From assembly GCA_036346275.1 (NCBI GenBank), contig CM070713.1, forward strand, positions 56,353,567-56,417,566: a stretch of DNA of 64,000 nucleotides. The letters are read 5' to 3'. Shown in pieces: positions 1 through 11,535 of the stretch; within the stretch, counting starts at the first letter, position 1; the number at the start of each line of letters is the position of its first letter. Under the pieces are notes generated by a model that was not told the DNA's origin, ran no database searches, and saw only the letters and a list, made by a program, of their open reading frames with translations. Origin of the DNA: Otatea glauca. Its lineage: Eukaryota; Streptophyta; Magnoliopsida; Poales; Poaceae. Position numbers and translations under genes: made by a program.

Positions 1-884
1 CGAAGGTTTTGAGGTTTTTGATGCTCCTTTGAGCTTTGCCCACATGAATGTGAGGCTTTGTAACCTCTTCTTCCAGAAATGAAATGTTCTTCATTTATGT
101 TCATGTTTCATTTCCTTTACGCATTTACATTACGCATTTAAATTACGCAATTTAAATTCCGCATTTACTTTCTTGCAATTTAAATTTATGCAATTTGGAT
201 TTGCCTCCCCTCCTTCTAATTGTTTACGAATCTTTTGATGAGGTTTATGATTGATTCTTTCTTGAAATCGTGTTTCAATCATCTAGGCTATCCATACGTT
301 CTTGTTGCAAGAAGTGGATCTTTTGCGTTCTTGAATGCTTGATCTTGTAGATTGCGTATCCTTTAGTTTCTTTGTGTTCTTTTGCTTGCTGGGACGTGTG
401 GGAAGTCATTCAAGATCACTTTGATCATCAAAACCCCACGAGCAAGTCTTGATCGAAGTTCTTTCGATTTTTGTCGAAACTTGGTGCGTTCTTCCTTCCT
501 GGGCAAAAAGGTCGGAACTTTGACGTCAATCCCTTGGATTGAAGGTTGGAATAAGTTCATGACATCCCGAGGACCTTATCTAACAAGTTTCATTGAGTTT
601 GGATAAAAAGATTCATCAATTTTTCTTTTGAACCCGTGCTGAAAACGCTGTTCATATGCCTGATTTTACTGTAGCTACAGTAAACCGGTAGTACCGACCT
701 CAGAGTGCAGTAGCACCAGCCACAGGCTGATTTTTGTGAAAATTGACCCTTTCGCTTTCATTTGATATTTAAAGGTTTTGGCTTGGTTTCTTTGGGTGAA
801 AATCTGCATTTGTGATCTTCCTTAGGGGTTATATTTTAAATTTGGGATTATTCGCCCCCCTCTGATCGCCATCTCGGTCTTTGA
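1..884 (+). mobile_element. 3' part of a SIRE-like Copia LTR, truncated by the window edge
   Basis: The first ~230 bases match the interior of the two LTRs at 43477-45155 and 52695-54375, starting about 35 bases downstream of their TATAAATA box. The last ~40 bases (about 845-884) match their 3' end, including the CCCCCCTCTGATCGCC block. The middle (about 240-830) is clearly different, so this is a related subfamily and not a third copy of the same element. The 5' end lies outside the window, so I cannot say whether it is a solo LTR or the 3' LTR of a full element. It abuts a minus-strand Copia gag near 884, which suggests insertion into that older element. Confidence 0.75.
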
Positions 885-1714
885 CCGCTGCAATGAAGAG
901 CGCCTTTTTCAGCTCGTGGCACTCCCTAGCGTAATGGCCATACTCTTGGCAATTATAGCAGGGCACCTTCGCCTTATCAAATGTGTTTTTCTTCTTGTGA
1001 GAATTTTTTTGCTCCTTTCTTTTTGGCCCTGGCTTCCCACTCAGCATGGGTAAGGAGGTTCTCATCTCTCTGCACTCGCCGTCGGCCCTTGTTGCGCTCC
1101 TCGAACGCCTTGAGACGCCCAACCACTTCCACCATCTTCATAGTCTTGAAATCACTAAACCACTCGAGGGTGCAGACGATCGGCAAGCACTTATCGGGGA
1201 CGGCACGAAGAAACTTCTTTACGACGGTGTGCTCCTCCATGTTGTCTCCTAGTGCCTGTATCTCCTTAACGACAGTGGTCAGCTTCATGGCGAAGTCATT
1301 GATGGACTCCGTCTCCTTCGTGTATAGATCCTCAAAATCTCGAGTGAGGGTCTGTACACGCGCCTCCTTGACTCGGTCGGAGCCAACGTATATCTCCTCT
1401 AAGGTGTCCCAGACCTCCTTGGCGGTCTCCTTCTCATTCAAGGCCACCACCATGGTCTCGGGCACTGCTTGGAATATGGCGGCGAGAGCCATCTGGTCCT
1501 TGCGCTCGTCGACCAGCTTATTGGCCTCCACTGCCGTCCACAATCCTTGTACTCGCATGAAAACCTTCATCTTCACTGCCCAAGAGCCATAATTGCTCTC
1601 AGTCAGTATCGAGTACTGAAGGCTCACACTGCCTTCCCTCGTTGACGCCATCGACGAGGCCTCGCTGTCACTGGTGGCTCCACTAACCGGTGATCGTGGC
1701 ATGATCTTGGGCAT
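885..1714 (-). pseudogene. Copia gag, 3'-truncated and frameshifted
   Basis: The minus-strand reading frame starts at 1714. It encodes a Gag of the UBN2/DUF4219 type: an LTESNYGSW...MKVFM N-terminal block, a VWDTLEEIY block, and a CCHC zinc knuckle (CYNCQEYGHYARECHE). The knuckle lies one frame away from the N-terminal part, so a frameshift sits near 1000-1020. The frame then runs into the adjoining LTR at about 884, so the last ~17 codons of that reading are LTR sequence and not Gag. Protease, integrase and reverse transcriptase are not present in the window. Primer site and LTR follow directly upstream, as expected for the 5' end of a Ty1/copia element lying on the minus strand. Non-functional. 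Confidence 0.85.
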
Positions 1715-1732
1715 ACCAAGACGAAGAACTCA

Positions 1733-1745
1733 GGCTCTGATACCA
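1733..1745 (-). other. Copia primer-binding site (initiator Met-tRNA type)
   Basis: The minus strand reads TGGTATCAGAGCC two bases after the LTR end. This is the standard plant Copia primer site, complementary to the 3' end of initiator methionine tRNA. It fixes the LTR boundary at 1748. Confidence 0.9.
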
Positions 1746-1747
1746 AT

Positions 1748-2447
1748 TGTTAGCACAGATAAAGACTCACACAAACACAGTGGACACAACTCACACTTTC
1801 ACGTGGAAATCAAGAAGATGAACATAGGAAGAACACTTGTTTGTGAGACCGAACTCAACTTGGCTTCTTTTCTCTTTTCTTCTCGTTCAACTTATTCTCA
1901 ACATTTTGATGCAGTACAAATAAATACAACGGGCGAGCAAAATCTTCGACCCATACACGTCGCACGCACACCATACGCCGAACTACTCATTCTGCTGACT
2001 TGATCAAGCCCTGCATGCACTAGCTAGTCGATCGTGCTCCAACAATCCAGGATGACTAAGTAGCTAGTCACCTACATGCAAGCTAACCACTCACAACGTG
2101 CACACATACATACAGCTACTCAACATGCACCACGACTTAATCTACTACCATGCAACTAGCACAAGACTCCGCAACTAATGCATGCATGCACACCGCTTCC
2201 TGCTTGACCACTAATAGGCATGCTAAGACTAATTCTTGTTATATATACATACGTGTACTCAACTACTGGCTGCCGATCAGTTCAAACACCCACTATCACT
2301 CTGTGCTACTGATCCGCCCGCTACGCCATGAAACACGCAAGTATTTAACTTGGACTTAGCCTATGACTCCTACTAGATACAACAACAATGTTGTGTAACA
2401 TAACTAAACATTGTGAACACTTAAACAAGAAGATTAAATTTCCAACA
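1748..2447 (-). mobile_element. 5' LTR of the gag-bearing Copia element
   Basis: This 700-bp block starts TGTTAG and ends CCAACA on the plus strand, giving TG...CA ends. It is placed by the adjacent primer site. The partner LTR lies outside the window, so its TSD cannot be checked. The right edge is set only by the TG/CA rule. Confidence 0.65.
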
Positions 2448-2639
2448 ATCGAGCATTCATTCGTTTAGTCTATTATGAATGCCAAATACAGGTGTTTCCA
2501 AATGGCGAGTTGTCTAGTTGAGAACTTGGACTGGTTTGGACAAGTTCTCAGTATTATTGCTGGTGGTCTAATTCTTTGTTCTTACTAGTGGCTGCTTGGG
2601 AGTTGTATATCCTTATGTACTTCGATTTGTACATCTAAC

Positions 2640-4120
2640 TGATGGAGAGGTAGGCTACTCTAGCGAAAAATCAAAATTTTCTACCGTGTAACCAAGGAAC
2701 CACTGCAAGTTATAGATCACAGAATTACCACTAGACGCGCAGATCCGTAGCGGAAGTAAAATCGATGTAGCACGATGGTGCAGATGTAGTCGTACTAGCC
2801 TCGCGCCTCCCCAATAGCTCCTTGTGACCGTCGCAGGTTGCGGATCGTTCTAGCGTTGAAGCTTCGCAGAACGCCTCCAAGGTATCCACACGTACGGGGT
2901 ATGAACACCACGCGCCGGAGTGCTAGCGTCGGCTGCGCGGTTCTGGGCGGAGGAGGGGTGGCGACTAGGGTTTCGAGAATTTTAAATTCCTATTGTGTCT
3001 CTTCGTGTATTTCTCTCACCCATCGCAAAGCCACCACCTCCTCCCTTTATATAGATGTCACATAATGGGTTTCAACCCTTGAAGCCCATTACAACTCTAA
3101 GCCCTATTTGAATTGGTTACAACTCCTTAAGCGTGCGATCCTATAGGTTCACGTGCACTCGAACATGACTGGAGTACCCCTATCAATCGTTGAGTACTCC
3201 TACTCGACCATCGGGTATACCTACTTGACCATCGAATACTCCTACTCGATAATCGAGCATTCGACCAATAGTCGATAGCGGCCCCTAGCAGGACTTACCG
3301 ACTCCCGAGTACATATAAAGATCGGACAAACCTCAACAATGTCCTATATGTATTTCCTTTTGCCTCACGATATCGATCAAACCCAAGACAAGTTGTTGTC
3401 ATCCTTATTTGAATGGCTCGGCCACTCTTTCTCGATGCCATGACTCGGATTCCTTGAATACGTCGAGTTAACTCTTTAACTCGATGACTCGAGTAACTTT
3501 TTACTCGAGTAGCATGGCCATGCGTTTCCGGAATCCGACCACTCAAGAGGTCTAGAGATATCTCTCCCGTTGTATGGAGGGGCAAATCCTATCTTGATCG
3601 ATCACGCCTCGCAGCATGTTTCATGACAAACTCAAAAGTCATCTTTATAACTACCCAGTTACGGAGTAGTGTTTGACGATCCCAATGTAAGCCATTCCGC
3701 ATCTTGAGAACATGCGACAATCTCAAGTCGAAGGATATAGCATACACATCGTATATGAGACCAACTGATGACATGAAATAATATAACGTTCTCGCAGTGT
3801 CTCATAGTGGGTCGATGTCCAACACCATGTCCTCTAACATGTGTCCATATTATTGGTTTCATATCTCCACATCTATAACCCATGAAACATGGTCATCGAC
3901 CAATACATATGCTAGTCTACTCATATGTGTCCTCATATGATTATCGACTAGGGACCCCTTTTAGAATGAACATCCTAAAGATGAATACAGAGTTTCACAA
4001 ACAAGTCACGTACTTGTTAATCAATATCCATGATGTTATTTAAAGAATAATCTCATAGTTTATGAGCATTTATAGAAATATAATCATCTCTATGATTATC
4101 TCTAGGGCATATTTCCAACA
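2640..4120 (-). mobile_element. Solo LTR, BARE-1/RIRE1-like Copia, TSD CTAAC
   Basis: On the minus strand it begins TGTTGGAAATATGCCC, the characteristic start of BARE-1/WIS/Angela-type LTRs. The 1481-bp block is flanked by identical 5-bp repeats CTAAC (2635-2639 and 4121-4125), which proves both ends. A TATATAAAG promoter motif lies at 3045-3053 on the minus strand. There is no internal coding sequence, so it is a solo LTR left by LTR-LTR recombination. It is related to the nested copy at 50710-52043. Short ORFs inside it are not genes. Confidence 0.9.
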
Positions 4121-4125
4121 CTAAC

Positions 4126-5095
4126 TATAAGTCTATACAAATTATATATAAGGTATATACAAATGGGCTAGGCCCCTGGCTCTCGTGGGCCCTAGATGAT
4201 CGTACTTGATGCCCATGCCCCTGGGTCGGCCCTGATTTCTCCATTCCTCTCCCCACAAACTAGTGGCAGAACTAGAAAAAATTATATGGGTGTGCACACT
4301 TCACACGTATAACTCTACAATCTCGTACAATTATTTCATAATATCATAAATCTAACACATATATTTGAAATTTGCTAAAAGTATAATACAAATAGTTCTA
4401 AGGTTTTAAAAATCCCAAACCATCGAAATCAGAGCTAATTCAATCAACAAATTTAGTATATTGAAGAGGTTATTTTATAACGTTTTTCAAATTTTTTAGA
4501 GTGCCCAGGCATACCCAGCACCACCCCTATATCCGCCCCTGCCACAAACCCAAATGGGTACATACGCAAATAGATCATACTATCATAGAAGCAGGTCATG
4601 CAGCAACTGAGATGGCAGTCGGTCAATACCCGGTGCCACCTGAATTCAAGATTTATGGTAATGGAAGACTCAAACTTTCCCAACCTATTGATTTTAGCTG
4701 TACAATCTCCTCAACAGAAATTCAAAATTTCACAAGTATCTACTTGCCTACTAGGCAAGTTGCATTTCAAAATTGCGGCATTAGACATTATCAATGCACT
4801 TTATGCCAATATGTGCTGAGTTCCAACGATAATTCATCCCGGAAAGCAAGAATTACATTACTTGTGCTAATCAGCCACAAAAGCACTTTCATACATAGCT
4901 ACCATTCCAACACATAGGATAGGATAGCATCCCATAAGAAATAATTTAACATATTTCAACTCAAGATACGCTAAGTTACACAATGCCGTCGGGTACATCA
5001 TGTGGCAATTTCTGCCATCCTGCAAGCACAAACTATGAACCTAATTTCTGCCTCCATTTGGACTGCAATAGACAAATCACAACAAAGCAAACTAT
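4126..5095. other. Intergenic, no gene recognised
   Basis: This is AT-rich DNA between a solo LTR and the 3' end of the first host gene. Around 4500-4550 it has a stretch with stacked CCC/GCCC runs that recalls dispersed grass repeats. I saw no TIR pair, TSD or convincing reading frame. The part nearest 5095 probably includes the 3' UTR of the minus-strand gene. Confidence 0.4.
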
Positions 5096-5135
5096 CTAGG
5101 TAAATACAGAAAGCACTAACAAAGCTGTGAAGAGC

Positions 5136-5781
5136 CTAATTGGTACCAGGGACAGCCTGCCCAGCCGGACTGCACAACGAGTCCACAAGCTCCCATGGAT
5201 TGCCCCATACCGGAAGCGCAGTGACTGCATCCACGAGGGCCGCATCGTGCACGCTGCAGAACTCGTCCATCTCGTCGCACATCTGCGACAGCTTCTTGAG
5301 CATCTGTTCCTGCACCTCCGCCTGCACAGCCGTCCAAAATGAAACAAAATCATTAACCGCAAGAAGGGGGGGGGAGGGGGGGGGGGGGGGAAACCAAAGC
5401 GACTGGTGAAGTTACCTGCGCGAGGAGGTCGTCGAGGACGGCGAGGTCGGAGGAGGTGGTGGTAGCCGAGGCGGCTACTGGAAGCGGGGAAGCGGGAGGG
5501 GCTCGGGGAGGAGCTGCCGAGGGAGTGGGCAGCGGAGCGAGGACGTCGGAGGAGAGGGCTTCCCAGCGGGAGAGCTCGAGGAGGTACTTGTCGCGGAGGC
5601 TGAGGAGCGCGCGGCGGCGGCGCCGGAGGAGGACGGACTCGGGGGGCGGCAACGGGGCGGAGAGCACCGCCGCGCCGGCGCCGTCGCGGTCGGTCGGGTA
5701 GAGGCCGCGTGGGCGCTTGTAGACGAAGCCGTCATCGTTGCAGATCTCCCACTCGCCGCCTGTGCCGGCGGTGGCCGCCAT
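5136..5781 (-). CDS. Conserved plant protein of unknown function, two exons
   Basis: Exon 1 is 5416-5781 (ATG at 5781) and exon 2 is 5136-5321 (stop TAG). The 94-bp intron has a CAG|GTAACT donor and a TGTGCAG|G acceptor and is phase 0. The product is 183 aa. It opens with a compact block, GEWEICNDDGFVYKR, followed by an Arg-rich and Leu-rich segment (LLRRRRRALLSLRDKY) that may form a helix. A Pro/Ala/Ser-rich linker comes next, then an acidic helical C-terminus spanning the exon join (LDDLLAQ/AEVQEQMLKKLSQMCDEMDEF). No catalytic motif, signal peptide or membrane segment is visible. The joined frame stays open across the splice and composition is even, so the gene looks intact. The first ATG with good continuity was chosen; an in-frame upstream ATG at 5913 adds 44 low-complexity residues and looks like UTR. 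I do not recognise the function. The intron carries a near-pure G run, and a hAT element lies 164 bp upstream. Confidence 0.75.
5366..5390 (+). repeat. Poly-G tract inside the intron
   Basis: Nine G, one A, then fifteen G (C-rich on the coding strand), in the middle of a 94-bp intron. Such tracts vary in length between individuals and are prone to sequencing error, so the intron length is uncertain by a few bases. Confidence 0.9.
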
Positions 5782-5944
5782 CGGCTGGGGCGATCTGGGC
5801 GCCGCCGCGCAGGGAGGGTTTCCGGTGGCGCAGGTCGGCGCGGTGCGGGGAGCGTGCGGTGGCCGGTGGAGGTTAGGATTTGGATTTTGGAATTGGGTCT
5901 GGGTGGGCGGCAATTCGAAAATATGGATGGTGGCGACCCAGGTC

Positions 5945-6530
5945 TAGAGGTGGCCAAACGGGCCGCACGGCACGATCCGGCCCGTTTAATGGGCGGCACA
6001 GCCCGTTTAGGCCCGGCTACTAAACAGGCCGTGCCGTGTCAGCCCACGTGCCGAGGTGGCGGCTCAGGCACGGCCCATTAGCCTCTCGGGTCGTGTCGTA
6101 CCGGCCCGGTCCTTCGCGGGTCTAACGGGCCGAGTCGGCCCGGTAGCCTGTCACCGCCAAAAAATTCAAAAAAAAAACAGAAAAAAATTAGAAAAATAGA
6201 AAAAGTATGAAAAAATGCAGAAAAATCAGAAAAAAAATCAGAAAAATTTAGAAAAAATTAGAATAATTAGAAAAACTCGAAATATTTAGATTATTTTTTG
6301 ATTTTTTTAATACTCTAACGGCTATAAAACGAATATTTTTAAAACTAAATGGGCCATGTTGGCCGTAATCGTCTTAGTGTCGCAATGGGTCGTGTCTTAG
6401 TCTTGCGTCGGGTCTTGGGTCTTGCACACAAGCGAGCTCTTCATGACTCGCTTGGCCGTCTTACAACGCGGTCGTTCCGATTAATCGAATGCCGTCGGCC
6501 CATTTAGCCCGGCCCGTTTGGCCACCTCTA
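5945..6530. mobile_element. Non-autonomous hAT element, 586 bp, TSD CCCAGGTC
   Basis: The ends are inverted repeats (TAGAGGTGGCCAAACGGGCC and its complement). The element is flanked by perfect 8-bp duplications CCCAGGTC at 5937-5944 and 6531-6538, the hAT hallmark. The interior is GC-rich near both ends and has an A-rich core of GAAAAA-type runs at 6160-6300. No transposase frame is present. It sits in the 5' UTR or promoter of the gene starting at 5781. Confidence 0.93.
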
Positions 6531-6555
6531 CCCAGGTCTTGGTTGGTACAATAAC

Positions 6556-7738
6556 GCACCATAGTATCTGGACATCGTGATTTAATATAGTTTTTTTATG
6601 TATTTACATGCAATTTTTTTAAAGAAATTTAGGATATTAGGTTTAACCAGTTTACTAACGGGTTCAAACTAGAGTTTCTTTTTTATGATAGTTTAATTGT
6701 AGGTATGTGCTGATTTTATATATAAATCAGCAAAACGTGTGATCTAAATTCGTTTAAATCTTTGAATTCGAGTATATTTTTTCAAATGTATGTGTTTCAT
6801 TTGAATTGTTATAGATGGATATATACCCTAAAGCTGAAAATTTCAAAAAATATACCCGAATTTGACTTGAATTCATGTATTTAAAATTATAGAGCCCAGG
6901 CCCCATGGACCATGGTGCCCTATTTCGCCGTCCTGTGTGTGTATATATACACAAATAATTACTTGGGGCACCATAGTGGCTAGGCACTATGATCCAAGAT
7001 GTGTAGTTTTGCTATGTATTTGCATGCGATTTTTTAAAAAAAATTAGCATGTTGAGTTTAACCAGTTTACTAACTAGTTCAAACAAGTTTGAACTGGAAT
7101 TCAAACTAGAGCTTTCTTTTTTATGATAGTTTGATTATAGGTATATGATGTTTTTATATATAAATCAGTAAAGCATGTGATCTAAATTCGTTCAAATCTT
7201 TGAATTCGAGTATATTTTTTTCAAAGGTATGTGTCTCATTTGAATTGTTATAGATGGGTATATACCCAAAAACTGAAAGTTTCAAAAAATATACCCGAAT
7301 TTGGCTTGAATTCACGCATTTAAAATTATGGTGCCCCATTTCGCCGTCATGTGTGTGTATATATACACACAAATTATCTGGAGCACCATGGTGCCTAGGC
7401 ATCATGATCCAAAATGTGTATTTTTCCTATGTATTTACATGTAAATGTTTTTAAAATTTTTAGGATGCTGAGTTTAACTAGTTTACTAACTAGTATAAAC
7501 AAGTTTGAACTGAAATTCAAACTAGAGTTTTCATTTTTAATGTTAGTTTGATTGTAGATATGTGCTGATTTTATATATAAATCAACAAAACATGTGATCT
7601 TAATTCGTTCAAATTTTTGAATTCGAGTATATTTGTTCAAAGGTATGTGTTACATTTGAATTGTTATAGATGGGCATATACCTTAAAATTGAAAGTTTAA
7701 AAAAATATACCCGAATTTGGTTTGAATTCATGCTTTAT
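6556..7738 (+). repeat. Three tandem ~413-bp repeat units
   Basis: Units start at 6556, 6968 and 7383 at GCACCAT; the third is truncated at about 7738. Each holds the same ordered blocks: a GCACCAT..CTAGGCA..ATGATCC palindromic start, a TTTAACCAGTTTACTAAC block, TATATATAAATCA, GAATTCGAGTATATTT, and ATATACCCGAATTTG. Units 1-2 also keep GTGTGTGTATATATACAC near their ends. I see no coding potential; the short ORFs here are the same frame repeated. Confidence 0.85.
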
Positions 7739-8960
7739 ATATATATATATATAGACACACTATAGTAAAAGTAAACATCAACGAATCTTTCATGCTTAAA
7801 CATGGGGCGAGATGCTTCAAAAGAGCATAATTTTTTTTCTAAGAATAAGAAAAGAATATAAAAACAAATGGAAAGTGTGTGATATGTTATAAATAGCTCC
7901 GTAGAAGAAAGTCTAATTTTCTTATGTATAAAACTTTTTTAACCATAAGTCACTTCTAGTAGAAATTATGAATCGTTGTAATCGCTCCTTACAAGAGTTT
8001 CTTACAGGAGTGAAACAAAACTAAAGAAAGAAAGAATAATTATTGTATGTGTGTATGTGTATATGTATGTATATATATAATGTACATATACATATGTACA
8101 CGTATGTATATGTATACATATGTATGTATGTGTATTGCAAATATGACCTCTTTCTTCGAAATTGCGAAAATAGTCTCTTGGTGTGCTCGGAAGGCACGAA
8201 AACGATATGTATCCACTACCATGCTAGAGGAGCTTGCAAGGTGAGCGGCGCCATGGTAGGTCAGGCGAGCGGAAAAGGAAGCACGACAATGTGGGAGAAG
8301 GTAGGCTGCCGTGATAGGGTAGTGTGGCAGCACCTATTGAGCTGCGACAGTAGCAACGTCGGTTCAACTGAGCACGTCGAGCTCAGTACCTCCTTAAATA
8401 TGAGAGCTCAATAGCAATATAGGCCCTCTTGTTGCGGTATGCGTCATTTGTCAGACTTTCCGCATTATGATATAGGTAGGTCAACTATTTGTGATATAGT
8501 TACGCGTCACTTTTCAGACCGTATCGATGTCCAAAACAATAACTATTTATGACTGATAGAAGTAGTTAACTCTTTGAGAGCAATAACATATTTATTTTGA
8601 CCTCGAAGAGATAGAGGTAGGTCATTATCTCTCTCTAACGGATAGAGATCCCATGTATACTATACTCTATCCATGTATATTATACATTATAGTAGAGAGA
8701 GATGGAGAGCCCTCAGCCGCGCTGCGAAAAGGATCTCTGAAAAATTCAAAATTACATTTAGGTCCTCCAATCAGTTTTTAGCTGAAAGTACATCAAAAAA
8801 AAAAATTACATTTAGATCCTCCTGTCAGTTTTTACCGAGATAAACCTGAAAAAACAAAATTACGTTTATATCCCAAGAAAACGGATTTTAGTATACCGGA
8901 CCCGAAGAGAAACGAAATTACGTTTAGGTATTTCCGCGAATTTCTCCCAAAAACAAAAAA
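7739..8960. other. AT-rich intergenic DNA with microsatellites
   Basis: Contains a short (TA)n tract at about 7736-7754 and a mixed TATG/TACA/TA microsatellite at about 8042-8138. From 8150 to 8400 the base composition is more balanced but shows no protein I recognise. From 8740 onward ACGTTTAGGTC-like and poly-A blocks recur, leading into the array at 8961. No gene called. Confidence 0.5.
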
Positions 8961-9345
8961 CACAAATTCACCGACGATTTATAGCAGTCCACATATTCGC
9001 CAACGGATTCTAGCAACCCATTTTTTTAAAACAAAATAAGAAAACCAAAATTACGAAAAAAAAAGAAAATATGTTTGTTTTTTCCCAAAAATAAAAGCCA
9101 CAGATTCGTCGACGGTTTATAGTTGCCCACAGATTCGCCAACGGGTCCTAGCGACCATTTTTTTTAAAAAAACAAGAAAACCAGAATTACGCAAAAAAAA
9201 AGAAGAAATAACATTTAGGTCCCTCCGCGTTTTCCTCTTAAAAAAAGCACAGATTCGTCGACGGCTCTTAGCAATCCGCATATTCGCTAACGGGTTCTAG
9301 CAGCCCATTTAAAAAAAACCAAGAAAATCGAAATTACGCAGTTCT
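8961..9345 (+). repeat. Three tandem ~140-150-bp repeats
   Basis: Units start at 8961, 9099 and 9248 with CACA(A/G)ATTC. Each continues through an ATTCGC(C/T)AACGG block, a TAGC block, an A-rich run and AAATTACG. Period is 138 then 149 bp. Non-coding. Confidence 0.8.
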
Positions 9346-10300
9346 TTTCTAGAAATATCCGTCGGACTAAATTTCGCACGTCGCAACGTCGCTCGACCGA
9401 ATTTCCTAAATTTCAACCAACATAGCAGTACGCGACGAAATTTCACATGACACAATGTAGCACGTTGCCGTGGCTAGTAGTCTTCATATACCAGCCATTG
9501 GAGAACCAATGCCATTGAAGAACCAAAACGTATGATCACAATAAAAACACAAAAAAAAAAGTCTTAGCCCGTATGCCGCCTCGTCGACACTGTTGTCTTC
9601 CAGCACGTGGTTGCCGTGCCCGTGTTGGGGTGGAAATCCAGCTAAATTCTCATTTTTTTCGATTTTTCTTCCAAAATTGACACAATTTAATTTAATATTA
9701 TTTTATTAAGTATTTTTAGAATCGAGCCAACGAGTCAAGCCAGAGCAAAATCCAATTTCAATCGAAATTGACTCATTTCAATGTTTAATCAATGAATAAG
9801 TGTAATTAGAGCAATTTTGAACCGAGTCAACGAGCCCTACCAACGAGCTTTTTTTTCGAACCCTACCTGTGTGTGTCTGCCGTCTGTCCGCCGTGAGCGC
9901 TAGGCACGGTGCCTGTGCTGTTGTGCATTGCCTCGCTTGCTGTGGGCGTCCGCGATACCCGTCCCGCTTTGTCGTCTACTCGTATGCCTGTGTGTGGCCA
10001 CGGTGCCTGCTTGTTGCCTCCACGCCGCGCATGGCCGCGCTGCTCGTAATGGCACACAGTGTTCGAAAAAGTGGTAAAAAGCGGCGCCTAAGCGCTCAGC
10101 GGCCGGCCTCCGCCTCGCCTAGGCACAAAATCGTGCCCTAAGCAGAGGGGCCGCCTAGGTGGAGGTCGGCGGGCGCGCAGGCGGGAGTAGGCAGCGGTCG
10201 GTGGCGAAAAAGCGGAGGACGGCAGAGCTCAGCGAAAGAATGACCCCAACGAAGCTCTCTAGTGGGATAAAAGGGGAAAACGAGTGGAGGAGAGAGAGAG
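9346..10300. other. Intergenic, no gene recognised
   Basis: Mixed sequence with AATTTCG-type motifs (about 9370-9450), an AT-rich stretch (9640-9845) and a TGTGTG-rich, GC-richer stretch (9860-10060). From about 10065 a GCGGCGCCTAAGCGCT block begins; together with GCCTAAACGCTAGACAG and GGCGCTCTTTTGAACC near 10970-11030 it may mark the ends of one non-autonomous TIR element of about 960 bp. The ends are imperfect and I found no TSD. Confidence 0.35.
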
Positions 10301-10319
10301 AGGCTAGGTTATTGGGCTG

Positions 10320-10735
10320 ATCTGGTGCCACCATGCGAGCGTGAAGCTCCTCCCCACCGGTCGCTAGAGATCCTCTTCCCCACCGCCCGTGCCCGAGCTC
10401 CTCCCCGCCTCCCGCACCCGAGATCCTCCTTGCCTCCTGCGCCCGGATCTCCTCTTTCCCGCCTCCTGCGCCGCCAACACCCGAGATCCTCCCATGCCGC
10501 TAGCGCCCGAGGTCGTCCTTCCACGCTGGCACCGCTAGCTCCGAGCTCGTCTTCCTCGCCTCAACGTCGAGCTCGTCTTCCCCGCTAGCGCCGAGCTCTT
10601 CCTTTCGCGTCAGCGCCCGAGCTCGTTTTCCCCGCCAACGCCGAGCTTTTCGCATTTTCCTTCTACACCGGCGCCCGAGCCTCCCGCGTCGCTAGCACCC
10701 GCCAACGCCCGACACCCGAGCTCTCAGGTGAATAT
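10320..10735 (+). repeat. GC-rich minisatellite
   Basis: About 25-35-bp imperfect units built on CGCCCGAGCTC(G/C)TC(T/C)TCC followed by CCGCC or CGCCAG variants, repeated more than ten times. ORFs across it in both strands are low-complexity Arg/Pro/Ser-rich translations and are not taken as genes. Confidence 0.75.
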
Positions 10736-10799
10736 ATCGGCATCGGATGAAAATGAAATAAAGGGAGTTGCTGTTAAGTAGTTGGTGAAAATGAAATAT

Positions 10800-10925
10800 A
10801 TTTTGTGACTTTATTATATGTGGAACTTAGTTTTGTGACTATGTTATGTGTGAGACTTAGTTTTGTGACTATATTATGTATAACACTATGTTTTATAACT
10901 ATATTTTATTTTTTATGTGTGTCTT
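10800..10925 (+). repeat. ~30-bp tandem repeat
   Basis: The motif TTTTGTGACT(A/T)TATTATGTGT with an ACTTAG spacer is repeated about three and a half times with decay toward the right. Confidence 0.7.
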
Positions 10926-11166
10926 TCACTCTTTTATTTCATTGTAGTATGTCATTTTGTGATTTCCGCCTAAACGCTAGACAGTAAGTTTCCGTCCGCC
11001 TATCGTCTGGCGCTCTTTTGAACCTTGGTGGCACATGCCGCACATGTGACGAACAGTACAGTCAAGAACCTCTCCTCTTCAATACGTAGTGGGGATTTAG
11101 AATTTGATATTCACAGCCTGCGCACTACACTCTTGCTCACATCAATCAATAGCAAGAGCAGACCTG

Positions 11167-11535
11167 CACGGTTCACAAAACCGAAACCGTGAGAACCGTA
11201 AAAATCGCTCGAAAAATCGCTTGAAAACCGTCAGAAACCGAAGGGTTAAGAAGTAAAAAAAATTTGAATTTTTTTTCGAAAAAATCTAAAACTGTTCGGT
11301 TTTCAACGAAAAACCACGGTTTTTCGTGAAAAACCGCTCGGTTTTTGCGGTTTTTCGCGAAAAACCAGCCGACCAATTGAATGTTTCTGAAAAACGATTT
11401 TTTGAGCGGTTTTCAAAAATATTTTTTTATTTTTTAAATTAGATCGGTTTATCGAACGGTTTTAGATCTTGAGCCGGCGCGGTAAGGTTGAAAACCACGA
11501 AAACAGAGCAATTTTTCGCGGTTTTGTGAACCCTG
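11167..11535. mobile_element. Probable small TIR element (hAT-like MITE)
   Basis: Ends carry GGTTCACAAAACCG and its complement within imperfect inverted termini (CACGGTTC.. and ..GAACCCTG). The interior is full of AAAACCG/CGGTTTT inverted motifs. I could not find a flanking duplication, so exact ends and superfamily are uncertain. Confidence 0.5.

Noticed and set aside
829..884. Extra C-terminal residues on the Copia Gag frame
   Set aside because: These codons are the antisense of a SIRE-like LTR end, not Gag.
5353..5913. Longer start (ATG 5913) for the unknown two-exon gene
   Set aside because: Adds a Pro/Ala/Thr-rich low-complexity stretch in a GC-rich leader; ATG 5781 begins the structured part.
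8042..8333. Tyr/Ile/Thr/Met-rich ORFs
   Set aside because: Translation of a TATG/TACA microsatellite.
10309..10588. Arg/Pro/Gly-rich ORFs
   Set aside because: Translation of a GC-rich minisatellite.
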